Source: Prochlorococcus sp. AG-363-B05 (GTDB taxonomy: Bacteria > Cyanobacteriota > Cyanobacteriia > PCC-6307 > Cyanobiaceae). From it: a stretch of DNA of 64,000 nt. Below the pieces are notes generated by a model. That model was not told the origin of the DNA. It ran no database searches and saw nothing but the letters and a program-made list of their open reading frames with translations. Made by a program: the position numbers and the translations under genes. The stretch is taken from contig QCFD01000002.1 of assembly GCA_003278445.1 (NCBI GenBank), positions 62,001 to 126,000 on the forward strand. The letters run 5' to 3'. Within the stretch, counting starts at the first letter, position 1, and each line of letters starts with the position of its first letter. Below, one piece after another: positions 9,973-20,524 of the stretch.

Positions 9973-12135
9973 TTAACTAAGTTTACCAAAATCAGCAATA
10001 ACTAAAGATTGATTTCTAAGTATAGTCAATAGATTTAGCCTGTTATTTCTTAGATTAATATCATCTGTCATAACCATTACACTATCTTCTCCATCAAAGA
10101 ATCGTGATAAAACTTCCGCACTTAAAAATAGTTCATCAGCCAACAATTTATATTTAAGACGATCGCCACTTATAGATAAAGGCTTTAATTTCTCCAGGAC
10201 ATTAAACATTTGAATTTCACAATCCTTCTCAAATAGAGATTTATCAATAACAAGTAAAGGATCTATTACATCCTTGGAAATAGAACTTTTAGCTGCCAAC
10301 TTAGAGGCTCGAGTTACCACAGCTTGCAACAAATTAAGTGTATTATTTTTCCTCATATCCATTAATAATGAAGCACGAAAATCAAAGTCTGTTGGATCAT
10401 CTAATAATCTTGATGTTGAAGTTGTATCTCCTGCAATTGCCTGAATAATATCAAAATCGATATTTTTCTCTTCTAATAAACTAACAATTCTTTGACGAAA
10501 GAATTCTCTTAACTCACGAGAAAGGCAACTTATATCAAAAGATAGCGAAGGGAAGAGTTGCTTCCAATGAATAAGTGAATCATTGATTATTTCATTGATA
10601 TTTAACTGCCAAGTTTTATTCCACAAAATTAAAAGTATTCCATTGGCAGCCCTTCTCAATGCATATGGATCAGATGATCCAGAAGGTCTTTCACCCTTTA
10701 CAAAAATGCTAAGAATCAGCTCAAAGCGTTCAGCTAATGAAACCGCATTGCCAAGATTATTTGATGGAAGAGAGTCTGAAGTTCCTTTAGGCTTATAATG
10801 TTCTAAAACACCAAGACATACATCTCTTGATTCACCCTCATTAAGTAAGTATTTAGATCCCATAATTCCCTGCAACTCTGGAAATTCGTCAACCATGTTG
10901 CTAACCAAATCATGTTTAGAAAAATAAGCAACTTTCAAAGATTTTTCAATGTCACTCTGATCAAATTTAAGTTTTGTTGTTAGCAAGCTAGTAAGCCATT
11001 TTATACGATTCACACGATCATATAAAGAACCTAATCCTTCAGCAAAAGTAACTTTTTTCAGTTTATTAATACGTGAGGAGCTATTTACTAATAAATCCGA
11101 CTTTATAAAAAATGAAGCATCAGAAAATCTTGCCTTTAAAACTTTTTCATTTCCTAAAATAATATTTTCTTTAGCTGAAAATAATCCATTACTAATACAC
11201 AAGAAACTAGGAAATAAAATATTTCTAGAATCAAGTGATAATGGATCAAACTCAACATTTAATTTATATAAAGGTATGTACCTTTGATGAACCTTCATCA
11301 CTGTAGACAAAACCTCAGGGGGTAAATCGAGGAATGATTCATCAAAACTCCCAGTCAAAAGCAAAGGAGACTCAACCAAATCTGTCAGCTCATTTAAAAG
11401 GGTTTCAGTCAAATCTGGCTTAACTTTTTTATTTATTTCGTGATTAAGAACTAAATCATTAATACATGAAAGGCGCCTGCTCCTATCAACTATTACTCCA
11501 ACATCCTGCAATTGATCAAAATAAGTTTTTGCATTATTTATTTGAAATGTTGATCCATACAATCTATGTGGTCTTGATATATTACCTATTTGAATTACAG
11601 GATCGCAACCAGAAATTTTAAAAGGTAAAACTTCTGAATCAAACAACGAAACAATCCAACGAATAGGTCTCGAAAAGCGAAAATCGCCTTTTCCCCATCT
11701 CATAAACCTTCTTCCTTGAATTTTGCTTATCCATACAGGTAAATAATCAGCAAGCAAACTTGCAACTGGCTTTCCTTTCTCAATTAATTTAGCAAAAACA
11801 AATAAACCCTTTGGTGTTTCTCGAATCTCTAATTTTTCAGGAGAAAGGTCATATCTTCTAGCAAAACCAATTGCTGCGTTTGTAGGCTTACCATCATGAA
11901 AAGCTTGAGAAACGGGTGGTCCTTTCCGTTCTGCAATATTATCTTCAGAAAAAAGAGAAAGACCTTCAATCGTTAATGCAATTCTTCTAGGGGTAGTAGT
12001 AACTCTTATTTCACTAAATTTTATTTGAGAAGAATTCAAATCATTATTTACATTTAACTCAAGCTGAGAAATAACAGATTCAGCCAACTCAGCTGGTAGC
12101 TCCTCAGTGCCAATTTCTAAAAGATAAGTAGACAA
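9973..12135 (-). CDS. glyS: Glycyl-tRNA synthetase beta subunit
   Basis: 'YLLEIGTEELPAE', 'RFMRWG', 'ERPSGSSDPYALRRAANGIL'. Confidence 0.95.
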   Translation of the reverse strand: MSTYLLEIGTEELPAELAESVISQLELNVNNDLNSSQIKFSEIRVTTTPRRIALTIEGLSLFSEDNIAERKGPPVSQAFHDGKPTNAAIGFARRYDLSPEKLEIRETPKGLFVFAKLIEKGKPVASLLADYLPVWISKIQGRRFMRWGKGDFRFSRPIRWIVSLFDSEVLPFKISGCDPVIQIGNISRPHRLYGSTFQINNAKTYFDQLQDVGVIVDRSRRLSCINDLVLNHEINKKVKPDLTETLLNELTDLVESPLLLTGSFDESFLDLPPEVLSTVMKVHQRYIPLYKLNVEFDPLSLDSRNILFPSFLCISNGLFSAKENIILGNEKVLKARFSDASFFIKSDLLVNSSSRINKLKKVTFAEGLGSLYDRVNRIKWLTSLLTTKLKFDQSDIEKSLKVAYFSKHDLVSNMVDEFPELQGIMGSKYLLNEGESRDVCLGVLEHYKPKGTSDSLPSNNLGNAVSLAERFELILSIFVKGERPSGSSDPYALRRAANGILLILWNKTWQLNINEIINDSLIHWKQLFPSLSFDISCLSRELREFFRQRIVSLLEEKNIDFDIIQAIAGDTTSTSRLLDDPTDFDFRASLLMDMRKNNTLNLLQAVVTRASKLAAKSSISKDVIDPLLVIDKSLFEKDCEIQMFNVLEKLKPLSISGDRLKYKLLADELFLSAEVLSRFFDGEDSVMVMTDDINLRNNRLNLLTILRNQSLVIADFGKLS

Positions 12136-12281
12136 AATTTTCCCTATGTTCTTAGCAAGATTAGATCTAAATTTGAATTACTTCTACATTCTGTGTCCTA
12201 GAAAAAATTTAATCCTCAATTTTTATATATTTGAGCGCACATTATTTCATTTGAACAATTAGACACCATCAAAGACGAAAA

Positions 12282-14459
12282 ATGATACAGTGTAGGTACC
12301 GGTGTAGGTACCATTTGTCCAGTATTATACAAATACCAGGAAGGTCAGGTTTTTACCTTAGAGTTGCCGTTCCAAGAGGTAAATTAAGGGATGCTTTTGG
12401 TACATGTGATGTCGTTAAAAAAATAGGTAACACTATAGAAGAAGCTGAAGAGAACATAAGTGCAGCAGAGATTGCTATTCAACAAAAATTCGATGAAAAG
12501 ATAAGAGAAGAAGAGACAAATAAAATCAATAAATCCTTGCAAAAAGGATTTAGAGTCGAAGAAATTAAAAATACAAGTTTAAAAGAATCACCAAAAAACA
12601 TAGAAAAAGATTTAAAAGATGCCGGGTTTAGTAATGCAGCAATTGAAGCTCTGATGAATTTCGAAGAAAAAGAAAGCATATATAAAGCAGAAACAGAAAA
12701 GACTGTATCTTCACCTTGTATAGCTAATAATTCACCTCGAGCTAAATTTGAACAATTTAAAGCCGATAGCAATTACTTAAATGAACCCCTACAAAGTGAA
12801 TTAAAGAATGAAAGTGACCACTTTACAAACGACGCAGTTCAACTTCTGAAATTTCATGGTAGTTATCAACAAGATGACCGTGAACATAGGAAAAAAGGCG
12901 GAACAGGCAAAGACTGGCAAATGATGTTGAGACTTAGGAATCCAGCCGGTTTCGTTCCAGGTCCACTGTTCATAGCATTAGATGATCTCTCTGATCGATT
13001 AGGGAATCAAACCCTTAGAGCAACCACTCGTCAATGCTTTCAAATGCATGGAATAAAGAAAAAGAATCTAAAAGAAGTTATAGGAACAATTGTTAAATCA
13101 ATGGGATCAACATTAGCAGCATGTGGAGACATCAATAGGAATGTTATGGCTCCAGCAGCTCCATACGAGCAAGGTTCTTATCCAGCAGCTAGAAAATTAG
13201 CAACCGATATCGCAGATGTTTTATCACCCAAAAAAGCAGAAATAACTTACCTAGATTTATGGGTTAACGGTGAACTCAGATATGCAATTAAACCATCTCC
13301 TGAAGTCAAGAAAAACAGAAAGAAACAGCTAAATCCAGGTGTTTTTAGCGGGGATAACAAAGAGCCCTTATATGGTTCGACCTATTTACCAAGAAAATTC
13401 AAATGTGCAACTACAGTCCCTGGAGACAATTCTGTTGATATTCTCACTCATGACATAGGATTGGTGACGTTTACTAACAAGAAAGGAGTAATTGAAGGTT
13501 GCAATGTCTATGTCGGAGGAGGGATGGGTAGAACTCATAACTTAGATACTACGTTTGCTAGGATCGCAGATCCCATTGGTTTTGTAGACGGAAAAGATGT
13601 ATTAGAACTTGTACAATCTATTCTTGCTCTTCAAAGGGATTACGGTGACAGAAAAACAAGAAGACACTCAAGGCTTAAATATGTTTTACATGATATGGGT
13701 ATTGATTGGTTCAAGAAACAGTTAACAAGTAAATATTTTACAAAAAAAATCGAACCCCTAAGGTACGAAGGGGACACAATAATTGAAGATTACTTGGGCT
13801 GGCATAAACAATCTAAGAAACTATGGTTTGTTGGGCTACCACTACTATCAGGTAGGCTTACGGGAAAAGTAAAGAAACAACTTAGAATTATAGTTGAAAA
13901 ATATGGATTGGATGTACGTTTAACTCCAAACCAAGATCTCTTATTATGTAATATTGGTAATTATCAAAAAACAAGTGTCAACAATTCTCTAATTAATATA
14001 GGTTTTTCAAACCCAAGTAGTCCCGAACCACTAGCCAGGCATGCCATGGCATGCCCAGCTCTTCCATTATGTGGACTTGCGATGACAGAAGCAGAAAGAT
14101 TTTTGCCAGAACTTTTAAATCGTATAAAAAGTCAATTAAAAAGGCTAGAGATTAACAAATCAATTTTGATCAGAGTTACAGGATGTCCAAATGGATGTGC
14201 ACGTCCATATATGGCAGAGCTAGCTCTGGTTGGTAGTGGTTTAGACCAATACCAACTATGGCTTGGTGGCAGCACTAATTTAAAAAGATTAGCAAAGCCA
14301 TATCTACAAAAAATGCCTCTCAATGAATTAGAAAAGACATTAGAGCCTTTATTCATTAGCTGGAAAAACACTGGTAAATTATCAAGTCTTGGAGATCACG
14401 TTACGAAGCTTGGAGATGAAAATGTAATGTCCTTACTGACTTCAAATGCGACTCCATAA
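12282..14459 (+). CDS. sir: Ferredoxin-type sulfite reductase with atypical ~145-aa N-terminal extension
   Basis: From about residue 150: 'KFEQFKADSNYLNEPL...LLKFHGSYQQDDREHR'; siroheme/4Fe-4S cysteines 'ACPALPLCGLA' and 'TGCPNGCARP'. The N-terminus is not typical of the family. Confidence 0.92.
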   Translation: MIQCRYRCRYHLSSIIQIPGRSGFYLRVAVPRGKLRDAFGTCDVVKKIGNTIEEAEENISAAEIAIQQKFDEKIREEETNKINKSLQKGFRVEEIKNTSLKESPKNIEKDLKDAGFSNAAIEALMNFEEKESIYKAETEKTVSSPCIANNSPRAKFEQFKADSNYLNEPLQSELKNESDHFTNDAVQLLKFHGSYQQDDREHRKKGGTGKDWQMMLRLRNPAGFVPGPLFIALDDLSDRLGNQTLRATTRQCFQMHGIKKKNLKEVIGTIVKSMGSTLAACGDINRNVMAPAAPYEQGSYPAARKLATDIADVLSPKKAEITYLDLWVNGELRYAIKPSPEVKKNRKKQLNPGVFSGDNKEPLYGSTYLPRKFKCATTVPGDNSVDILTHDIGLVTFTNKKGVIEGCNVYVGGGMGRTHNLDTTFARIADPIGFVDGKDVLELVQSILALQRDYGDRKTRRHSRLKYVLHDMGIDWFKKQLTSKYFTKKIEPLRYEGDTIIEDYLGWHKQSKKLWFVGLPLLSGRLTGKVKKQLRIIVEKYGLDVRLTPNQDLLLCNIGNYQKTSVNNSLINIGFSNPSSPEPLARHAMACPALPLCGLAMTEAERFLPELLNRIKSQLKRLEINKSILIRVTGCPNGCARPYMAELALVGSGLDQYQLWLGGSTNLKRLAKPYLQKMPLNELEKTLEPLFISWKNTGKLSSLGDHVTKLGDENVMSLLTSNATP
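12287..12311. repeat. Direct tandem 12-bp duplication GTGTAGGTACC(G/A) inside the start of the sir ORF
   Basis: 'gtgtaggtaccg' followed directly by 'gtgtaggtacca', encoding CRYR-CRYH. Confidence 0.8.
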
Positions 14460-15151
14460 ATAGCCTCAGACTGATTGCTAAACAAAGACCATAATTGATC
14501 TCCATAACTAAAATGCCACCATTCGTTTGGGTGTTGAACAAAACCAGCCTGTTCCATAACTGAAAGCAAAAGAGATCTTCTTTCATGAAAAACTTGATAT
14601 TTTGAACAAGGCATCCTTAAAGATTCTTTCTCATAAAAATCAGGTCTAGATTTAGCACCAATAAAATCAATTTCCCCTCCCATATCCAAAGGGTTACCAC
14701 TTTTATCAGCAAGAGTTAAGTCAATTGCAGCACCAGTACTATGTGGAGGTGGAGTAGAAGAATTATATGTTGGTCTCGCCCAAAAATTACCTACCTCAGC
14801 AATAATCTCAGTGATAATAGTCTTTGAAGAATGATCATTAATATCAATCCCTCTGGACTTACAAGTTTCCTGTATAGTGTAATTAAACATAAACTCTTGA
14901 ACAGAAATAGGTCTCCAGGCATCAAACAAAGCTAACTGCAAATGTGGCTTAATCTCAGCAAGATACTGCTGTGCTTCTATTAATCTTTTTATAACACTTG
15001 TACGCAAAACCCATGGATCTTCTCCATCTAGATATGGAGCACCCAATGACATATAAGGATGAGGTGTTAATCGAAATACTGATTGTGGAATAGAAATTAA
15101 AGTTTCATGGCATTCATTTATTTTTATATTATTCCAAGGTTTAAATTTCAT
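14396..15151 (-). CDS. D-alanyl-D-alanine dipeptidase (VanX-like, M15D)
   Basis: 'PPHSTGAAIDLTL' and 'EWWHFSYGDQLW' motifs; overlaps the 3' end of sir by 64 nt, convergent. Confidence 0.85.
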   Translation of the reverse strand: MKFKPWNNIKINECHETLISIPQSVFRLTPHPYMSLGAPYLDGEDPWVLRTSVIKRLIEAQQYLAEIKPHLQLALFDAWRPISVQEFMFNYTIQETCKSRGIDINDHSSKTIITEIIAEVGNFWARPTYNSSTPPPHSTGAAIDLTLADKSGNPLDMGGEIDFIGAKSRPDFYEKESLRMPCSKYQVFHERRSLLLSVMEQAGFVQHPNEWWHFSYGDQLWSLFSNQSEAIYGVAFEVSKDITFSSPSFVT

Positions 15152-15257
15152 TAGTAACAGAAAATATTATTATCAAATTCAAAAGTTTTAGAAAATATTT
15201 TTAATTAATTCTATCCTTAAGAAATCAAAAATTCAATACTAATAGCCTATAAAAAAG

Positions 15258-17798
15258 TCAATTTAATTTATTCCCAATTTTTAGTTTGTCCCACTGCTCT
15301 TTGATTGACATGCGAAGCATTGAATTATTTATAAGTTGAGGATCTAAATCTAAAATTTTTCTAGCCTCGTTCCTGGCAAGTTCAAGCAAATCTGCATCTT
15401 CAGCTAATGATGCCAGGGCAAAATCAGGTAATCCTGATTGTTTTGTACCTAAGACCTGACCAGGTCCACGAAAACGCAAGTCAATTTCAGCAATTTCAAA
15501 TCCATCATTTGAGTTAACCAAAACCTCCAATCTTTGTCTAGATAAATTGTTTTTATTTTGGTAACTTAAAAGGCAATATGACTTAGAAGCACCTCTTCCA
15601 ACACGGCCCCTTAATTGATGCAATTGAGCTAGTCCAAAACGGTCAGAATTCTCTATTAGCATTACGCTTGCATTTGGCACATCAACGCCTACTTCTATAA
15701 CCGTAGTGGAGACAAGTATATCGCTTTTTTTGTTAATAAAGTTCTGTATAACCTCTTGCTTTTCAATACTCTTCATTCTCCCATGTAGTAATTCAACTGT
15801 AAATTCAGAAAAAACATCAGTAGACAATTGATTATGTACGTCAACAGCCGCACGGAGTTCAAGTTTCTCAGATTCTTCAATTAAAGGAAGAACTACATAA
15901 ATTTGATGTCCTTTATTGATTTCACTCCTAATTAAATCATATGCATACTTTTTATTTTTTGGTGATATGATCTGAGTATTGATAGGAGTTCTACCTGGTG
16001 GAAGCTCATCTAATTGACTAACATCAAGATCACCATGCAAAGTAAGTGCCAATGTTCTAGGAATTGGTGTAGCAGTCATAGTTAGCAAGTGAGGTTGAAG
16101 GCCTTTGTTTAAAAGTTTATTTCTCTGATTAACACCAAAACGGTGCTGTTCATCGACAACAACTAAACCAAGTCGTTCAAAGACAACTGGGTCTTCAAAC
16201 AAGGCATGAGTTCCAACAAGAATATCTGTAGAACCATTCATCAAATCAATAAGAATTTGTTTGCGACGGGACTTTGACGTGGAACCAGTTAATAGATCTA
16301 CGTTTAACTCAAGCTGAGGGATCCATTTGTTTAGTGTTTGGAAGTGTTGTGTGGCTAGCACCTCGGTTGGCGCCATAAAAGCACCCTGCCATCCTGATTG
16401 AACTGCAGTGAGGAGAGCTGAAATAGCAATAACAGTTTTTCCACTACCTACATCTCCTTGCAATAGTCGAGACATTGGCTCAGGTTTGACTATATCTAAT
16501 TCAATTTCGTTCATAACTCTTTTCTGAGCATCTGTAAGAGAAAAAGGAAGAATGCTTAAAAATTTACAAACCAGGCTATTACTATTTCGCTGAATACTTA
16601 ACTGAGGAGAGTTGCATTTCTTATGTAAGTCACGTCTCAAAAGCAGACTGAGCTGTAACAATAAAAACTCTTCAAATACAATTCTTCTTTTTGCTTTAGT
16701 TAAAGTTTTTGAGTTCTCTGGATTATGAATATGAAAAAATGCATCTTTTTTAAGAGGTAGATCTAATCTATTCAAAGTGTCTGCAGGAATTGAATCATTG
16801 ATATCAGAAGTTAAATAAAGAATCGAATGTATTAAGTTTCTAAATTTGTCAGCCGTAACTCCTTCAGTTAAGGAATAAACAGGAAATATTTGGCCAATAG
16901 TTTTAGATTTCAAATAACTACTGGGATTCTCAATAATTTCTATTAAAGGATCATTTATTGTTTTACCATATCGACCTTCTTTAACTAAGCCGCTTACAGC
17001 TAGTGTCACACCAACTGGATATAAACTTTGTTGAGATTTCACATATGCAATACTGCTTCGACGATAACCAGCAAAGAACTTAGTAATTTTCATTCCTCCT
17101 GTCTTATCTTTAATAAACAATTCAAGAATTGAAAGGTTGGGATTTCTTGGACTTTTAAATGAACTGCATCGCCTAACTTTTGCTACGACCGTTACGTTTT
17201 GGCCTGATTCAGTTTTATCTATCGTTTTCAGCGAAGTGTAATCGACATAATCACGAGGAAAATAATTTATGAGGTCACGAATCAAAAAAAGTCCTAATTT
17301 GGATAATCTTTCAGCCTGTTTTATACCAACACCTTTAATTGTTGAAATCGAACTATCTAAAGTTAAAGGGCTTGACAAAGAACTTTTCTTATATAAATCG
17401 GAGATATTTAATTTTCTAATTTTTAAATTTGGTGCATCTTCCGTCTTTGATACTTGAGCATATTTGTGCAACTCATGCAAACACTGTCTTGTCTGAACTA
17501 TTAATCTACGTCTAAGATCATTAGACATAGATGGATATTCTTCATAAGTCAAAGCTAATTTCTTTAATTTGGAAATTTCATGCTTCGGTAAACTTTCAGA
17601 AGGACAAGTTAATAAATAATTACTTACGAAAGAAAAGAATTTATTTGTTCTTCCTTGAATATTAGAAAAACCATGATCAACCTCAGCAGTTAAGGCTTGT
17701 TGTAAAGATCGAATCCAAAATATTAATTCACCTGATTTCATATCAGGATTCACTTTTGAATCATTACTGCTTATATTTTTGTTGTATCCTTCCACCAT
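15258..17798 (-). CDS. recG: ATP-dependent DNA helicase RecG
   Basis: 'LLQGDVGSGKTVIA', 'VVDEQHRFG', 'TATPIPRTLALTLHGD', 'QLRGRVGRG'. Confidence 0.95.
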   Translation of the reverse strand: MVEGYNKNISSNDSKVNPDMKSGELIFWIRSLQQALTAEVDHGFSNIQGRTNKFFSFVSNYLLTCPSESLPKHEISKLKKLALTYEEYPSMSNDLRRRLIVQTRQCLHELHKYAQVSKTEDAPNLKIRKLNISDLYKKSSLSSPLTLDSSISTIKGVGIKQAERLSKLGLFLIRDLINYFPRDYVDYTSLKTIDKTESGQNVTVVAKVRRCSSFKSPRNPNLSILELFIKDKTGGMKITKFFAGYRRSSIAYVKSQQSLYPVGVTLAVSGLVKEGRYGKTINDPLIEIIENPSSYLKSKTIGQIFPVYSLTEGVTADKFRNLIHSILYLTSDINDSIPADTLNRLDLPLKKDAFFHIHNPENSKTLTKAKRRIVFEEFLLLQLSLLLRRDLHKKCNSPQLSIQRNSNSLVCKFLSILPFSLTDAQKRVMNEIELDIVKPEPMSRLLQGDVGSGKTVIAISALLTAVQSGWQGAFMAPTEVLATQHFQTLNKWIPQLELNVDLLTGSTSKSRRKQILIDLMNGSTDILVGTHALFEDPVVFERLGLVVVDEQHRFGVNQRNKLLNKGLQPHLLTMTATPIPRTLALTLHGDLDVSQLDELPPGRTPINTQIISPKNKKYAYDLIRSEINKGHQIYVVLPLIEESEKLELRAAVDVHNQLSTDVFSEFTVELLHGRMKSIEKQEVIQNFINKKSDILVSTTVIEVGVDVPNASVMLIENSDRFGLAQLHQLRGRVGRGASKSYCLLSYQNKNNLSRQRLEVLVNSNDGFEIAEIDLRFRGPGQVLGTKQSGLPDFALASLAEDADLLELARNEARKILDLDPQLINNSMLRMSIKEQWDKLKIGNKLN

Positions 17799-18976
17799 TC
17801 TTTATTAACCTCTTCTGCTATAGATCGACCTTTCCAATATCTTTGCTGTTTAATCATACCCAAAAGTACATTTTGATAATATCTAATATGAGCTCTATTT
17901 TTTCTAAGTTTTGGATTATCAAATTCCATATCCGAAGGAGTAATTAGCAAACAATCAATATCTGACCCTCCAGAATCTAATGAACTATTAGCTGTTAATT
18001 TTAAAGTTAGAATATTTGATATAGATTTAGTTGAAATCAATTGACCTGCCAAAGCAGCATCTAAAATACTAATAGGGACAAGAGTATTCACCAAGCCTGA
18101 TTTCAAAAGTTCAGTATTAATGGAATGGGAAAGATCACGCAATCTTCGAATCAAAGCTGTATCTATAGATATCATCCAATCATGCAAACCTATTGGTGAC
18201 TGTGGTAACAAACGATTATTTTTCAGATCTTCATAAGAGTAAGATTTATAAGAAGAATCATCTTTTTTTTTGTCTAAATCACTTAAGTTTGAATCTTCAG
18301 TTAACGCAAATATTGATTGTAAGACTTCCATATCATTACTTTTTAAATTAAAAGCATCAAGACTCATTTCATCATCTTTCATAGAATCATTTTCTTTGAA
18401 TGTATTTTCAATAAAATCATCATTTTCATTTATTATATTATTAATGTAATGTTCTTTTTCATCAATTGAATATGGCGCTTTTAATTCTCCATGCCAACCT
18501 TCAGTAATTAATAAGTTATCCAATGGATGGTTAGCACTTATATTAATTGAATTATCAACATTAAACTCTTCTGATTTTTCAGAAGAATTTTTCATATTTA
18601 GAGCATTCACCATTTCATATTTAGCATTATTTAAATGACGAATATTTTCTTCATCAATTTTTTTTGCTAATTCATTTAAATGTTCAATTGTTAAAAGTGA
18701 TATGTTGTCTGAAACTAATTTATCTATTTTCAACTGAAATCTTTTTCTTGATTTTATTGTCGAGAACCCAACATCCTCTCCAAGCCTATCAGTAATAAGA
18801 GATAATAATGAAGTTCTTATTACTTGAGGTAAAAGCTTTCTTAATTCTTCAAGATATAAAGATCTAACATTGTATAAATGCAAAGATATATTATTACACT
18901 TTTCTTTGAGCAACTTTAATTGATCTAAAGGATCAAAATTTGAATCAAAGAGAGACTGATTCTCTGACAATGTCAC
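17771..18976 (-). CDS. Conserved-looking protein of unknown function in the rpsB-tsf-recG cluster
   Basis: 401-aa ORF with a 4-nt overlap to tsf and 28-nt overlap to recG; acidic variable middle, conserved-looking C-terminus. Confidence 0.8.
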   Translation of the reverse strand: MTLSENQSLFDSNFDPLDQLKLLKEKCNNISLHLYNVRSLYLEELRKLLPQVIRTSLLSLITDRLGEDVGFSTIKSRKRFQLKIDKLVSDNISLLTIEHLNELAKKIDEENIRHLNNAKYEMVNALNMKNSSEKSEEFNVDNSINISANHPLDNLLITEGWHGELKAPYSIDEKEHYINNIINENDDFIENTFKENDSMKDDEMSLDAFNLKSNDMEVLQSIFALTEDSNLSDLDKKKDDSSYKSYSYEDLKNNRLLPQSPIGLHDWMISIDTALIRRLRDLSHSINTELLKSGLVNTLVPISILDAALAGQLISTKSISNILTLKLTANSSLDSGGSDIDCLLITPSDMEFDNPKLRKNRAHIRYYQNVLLGMIKQQRYWKGRSIAEEVNKEWWKDTTKI

Positions 18977-19629
18977 GCTGAGGTCATAGAGGCTACTTCT
19001 TCTGCGAAGTCTGTTCCCTGGACCTCAATTCCTTCTCCAAGTGTATATCTAGTAAATCTTCTAACTTTTACATTTTCACCTATTTTGCCAGCAACTTGCT
19101 TTACAAGTTCTTCAACATTTATTGAACTATCTTTTATGAATGGCTGCTCAAGAAGAGCCATTTCTTTTAATCTCTTTCCTATTCTTCCTTCTACAATTTT
19201 AGCTTTTATCTGATCTGGCTTTCCTGAGAGATCATCTCTTCCCATTTCTATTTCTTTCTCCTTGCTGCAAATTGCCTCAGGGATTTGATCAACACTTACA
19301 TATTCAACATTCGGACAAGCTGCTACTTGCATAGATAGATCTCTCAAAAGGCCTTGAAACAAATCTCCTCTAGCTACAAAATCCGTCTCACAGTTCAATT
19401 CTAGAAGGACACCTACACGAGAACCGGTATGGATGTAACTCCCTACCGCACCTTCAGCGGCAACTCTTCCAGATTTCTTTTCAGCACTCGCGATACCTTT
19501 TTGTCTTAACCACTCAATAGATTTGTCCATATCACCCTTATTTTCGATTAGGGCTTTCTTGCAGTCCATCATTCCTGCAGATGTCTTGTCTCGCAATTCT
19601 TTTACGAGTTTAGCTGTTATTTCCGGCAT
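18973..19629 (-). CDS. tsf: Translation elongation factor Ts
   Basis: '[20 protein letters not shown]', '[10 protein letters not shown]'. Confidence 0.97.
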   Translation of the reverse strand: MPEITAKLVKELRDKTSAGMMDCKKALIENKGDMDKSIEWLRQKGIASAEKKSGRVAAEGAVGSYIHTGSRVGVLLELNCETDFVARGDLFQGLLRDLSMQVAACPNVEYVSVDQIPEAICSKEKEIEMGRDDLSGKPDQIKAKIVEGRIGKRLKEMALLEQPFIKDSSINVEELVKQVAGKIGENVKVRRFTRYTLGEGIEVQGTDFAEEVASMTSA

Positions 19630-19689
19630 TTTATTTAGAAGTAGTGAGAGATAAAGTGAATAAAGATTTATTGAGTAAGTTTGCTATTT

Positions 19690-20382
19690 TCAATCATTAG
19701 ATCCATGCCTTCCTTCATTAATAGCATCAGCCAATCTACCCAAAACAAGTTGAACAGATCGAACAGCATCGTCATTACATGGTATGGGGATTTCACAAAG
19801 GTCTGGATCACAATTGGTATCTAGCATTGATACCAATGGAATATCCAGTTTTCGAGCCTCCAAGACAGCATTTGTCTCTCGCCTTTGATCAACCAAAACA
19901 ACCACATCAGGCAAACGTCTCATTCCTTTTAATCCACCTAAATATTTTTGCAATCTTTCTAATTCTCTACGCAATACAGCGCCTTCCTTCTTAGGGCGCA
20001 TTGCTATAGCACCACTAGATTCCATTCTTTCTAGATCTTTAAGTCGGTCAATTCTTGCTTTCATAGTTGTCCAATTTGTGAGCATCCCTCCTAACCATCT
20101 TTGATTAACATAGGAAGCTCCACACCTCATAGCTTCTTGAGCAACTACTTCTGAGGCTTGTTTTTTTGTACCTACAAAAAGAAATCTTTTACCACTTCGT
20201 GCTGCTCCACGAGTCCATTTATATGCACTGTTCATACAAACAGCAGTTTTGACAAGATCAATAATATGAACTCCATTACGAGCAGAATAGATGTAACGAG
20301 ACATCTTTGGATTCCATCTTCTTGTCTGATGCCCAAAGTGAGCACCAGCTTCCATCATCTCAGAGAGAGATACAACAGCCAT
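19690..20382 (-). CDS. rpsB: 30S ribosomal protein S2
   Basis: '[24 protein letters not shown]', '[11 protein letters not shown]'. Confidence 0.97.
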   Translation of the reverse strand: MAVVSLSEMMEAGAHFGHQTRRWNPKMSRYIYSARNGVHIIDLVKTAVCMNSAYKWTRGAARSGKRFLFVGTKKQASEVVAQEAMRCGASYVNQRWLGGMLTNWTTMKARIDRLKDLERMESSGAIAMRPKKEGAVLRRELERLQKYLGGLKGMRRLPDVVVLVDQRRETNAVLEARKLDIPLVSMLDTNCDPDLCEIPIPCNDDAVRSVQLVLGRLADAINEGRHGSND

Positions 20383-20524
20383 GTTTTTTGAGGGGTTCCG
20401 GGTTCGCCTCCACCCAACAGGGATAAGCTAAACATTGAATCTGAAGATCAATATTTACTTATCACCCGAAACAGTCAGGTGTGCGGTTTTAATTTACCAA
20501 TATAATCTAACAAACAATTGCTCT

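Noticed and set aside
12479-12772. 97-aa minus-strand ORF opposite the sir extension
   Set aside because: Low-complexity Ser/Leu-rich shadow; considered because it lies under the odd extension, but the sense frame has recognisable domain features
7772-15151. Two M15 peptidases (VanY-like and VanX-like) as a possible vancomycin-resistance cluster
   Set aside because: They are not adjacent and there is no VanH/VanA-type ligase or VanRS; ordinary peptidoglycan turnover is more likely
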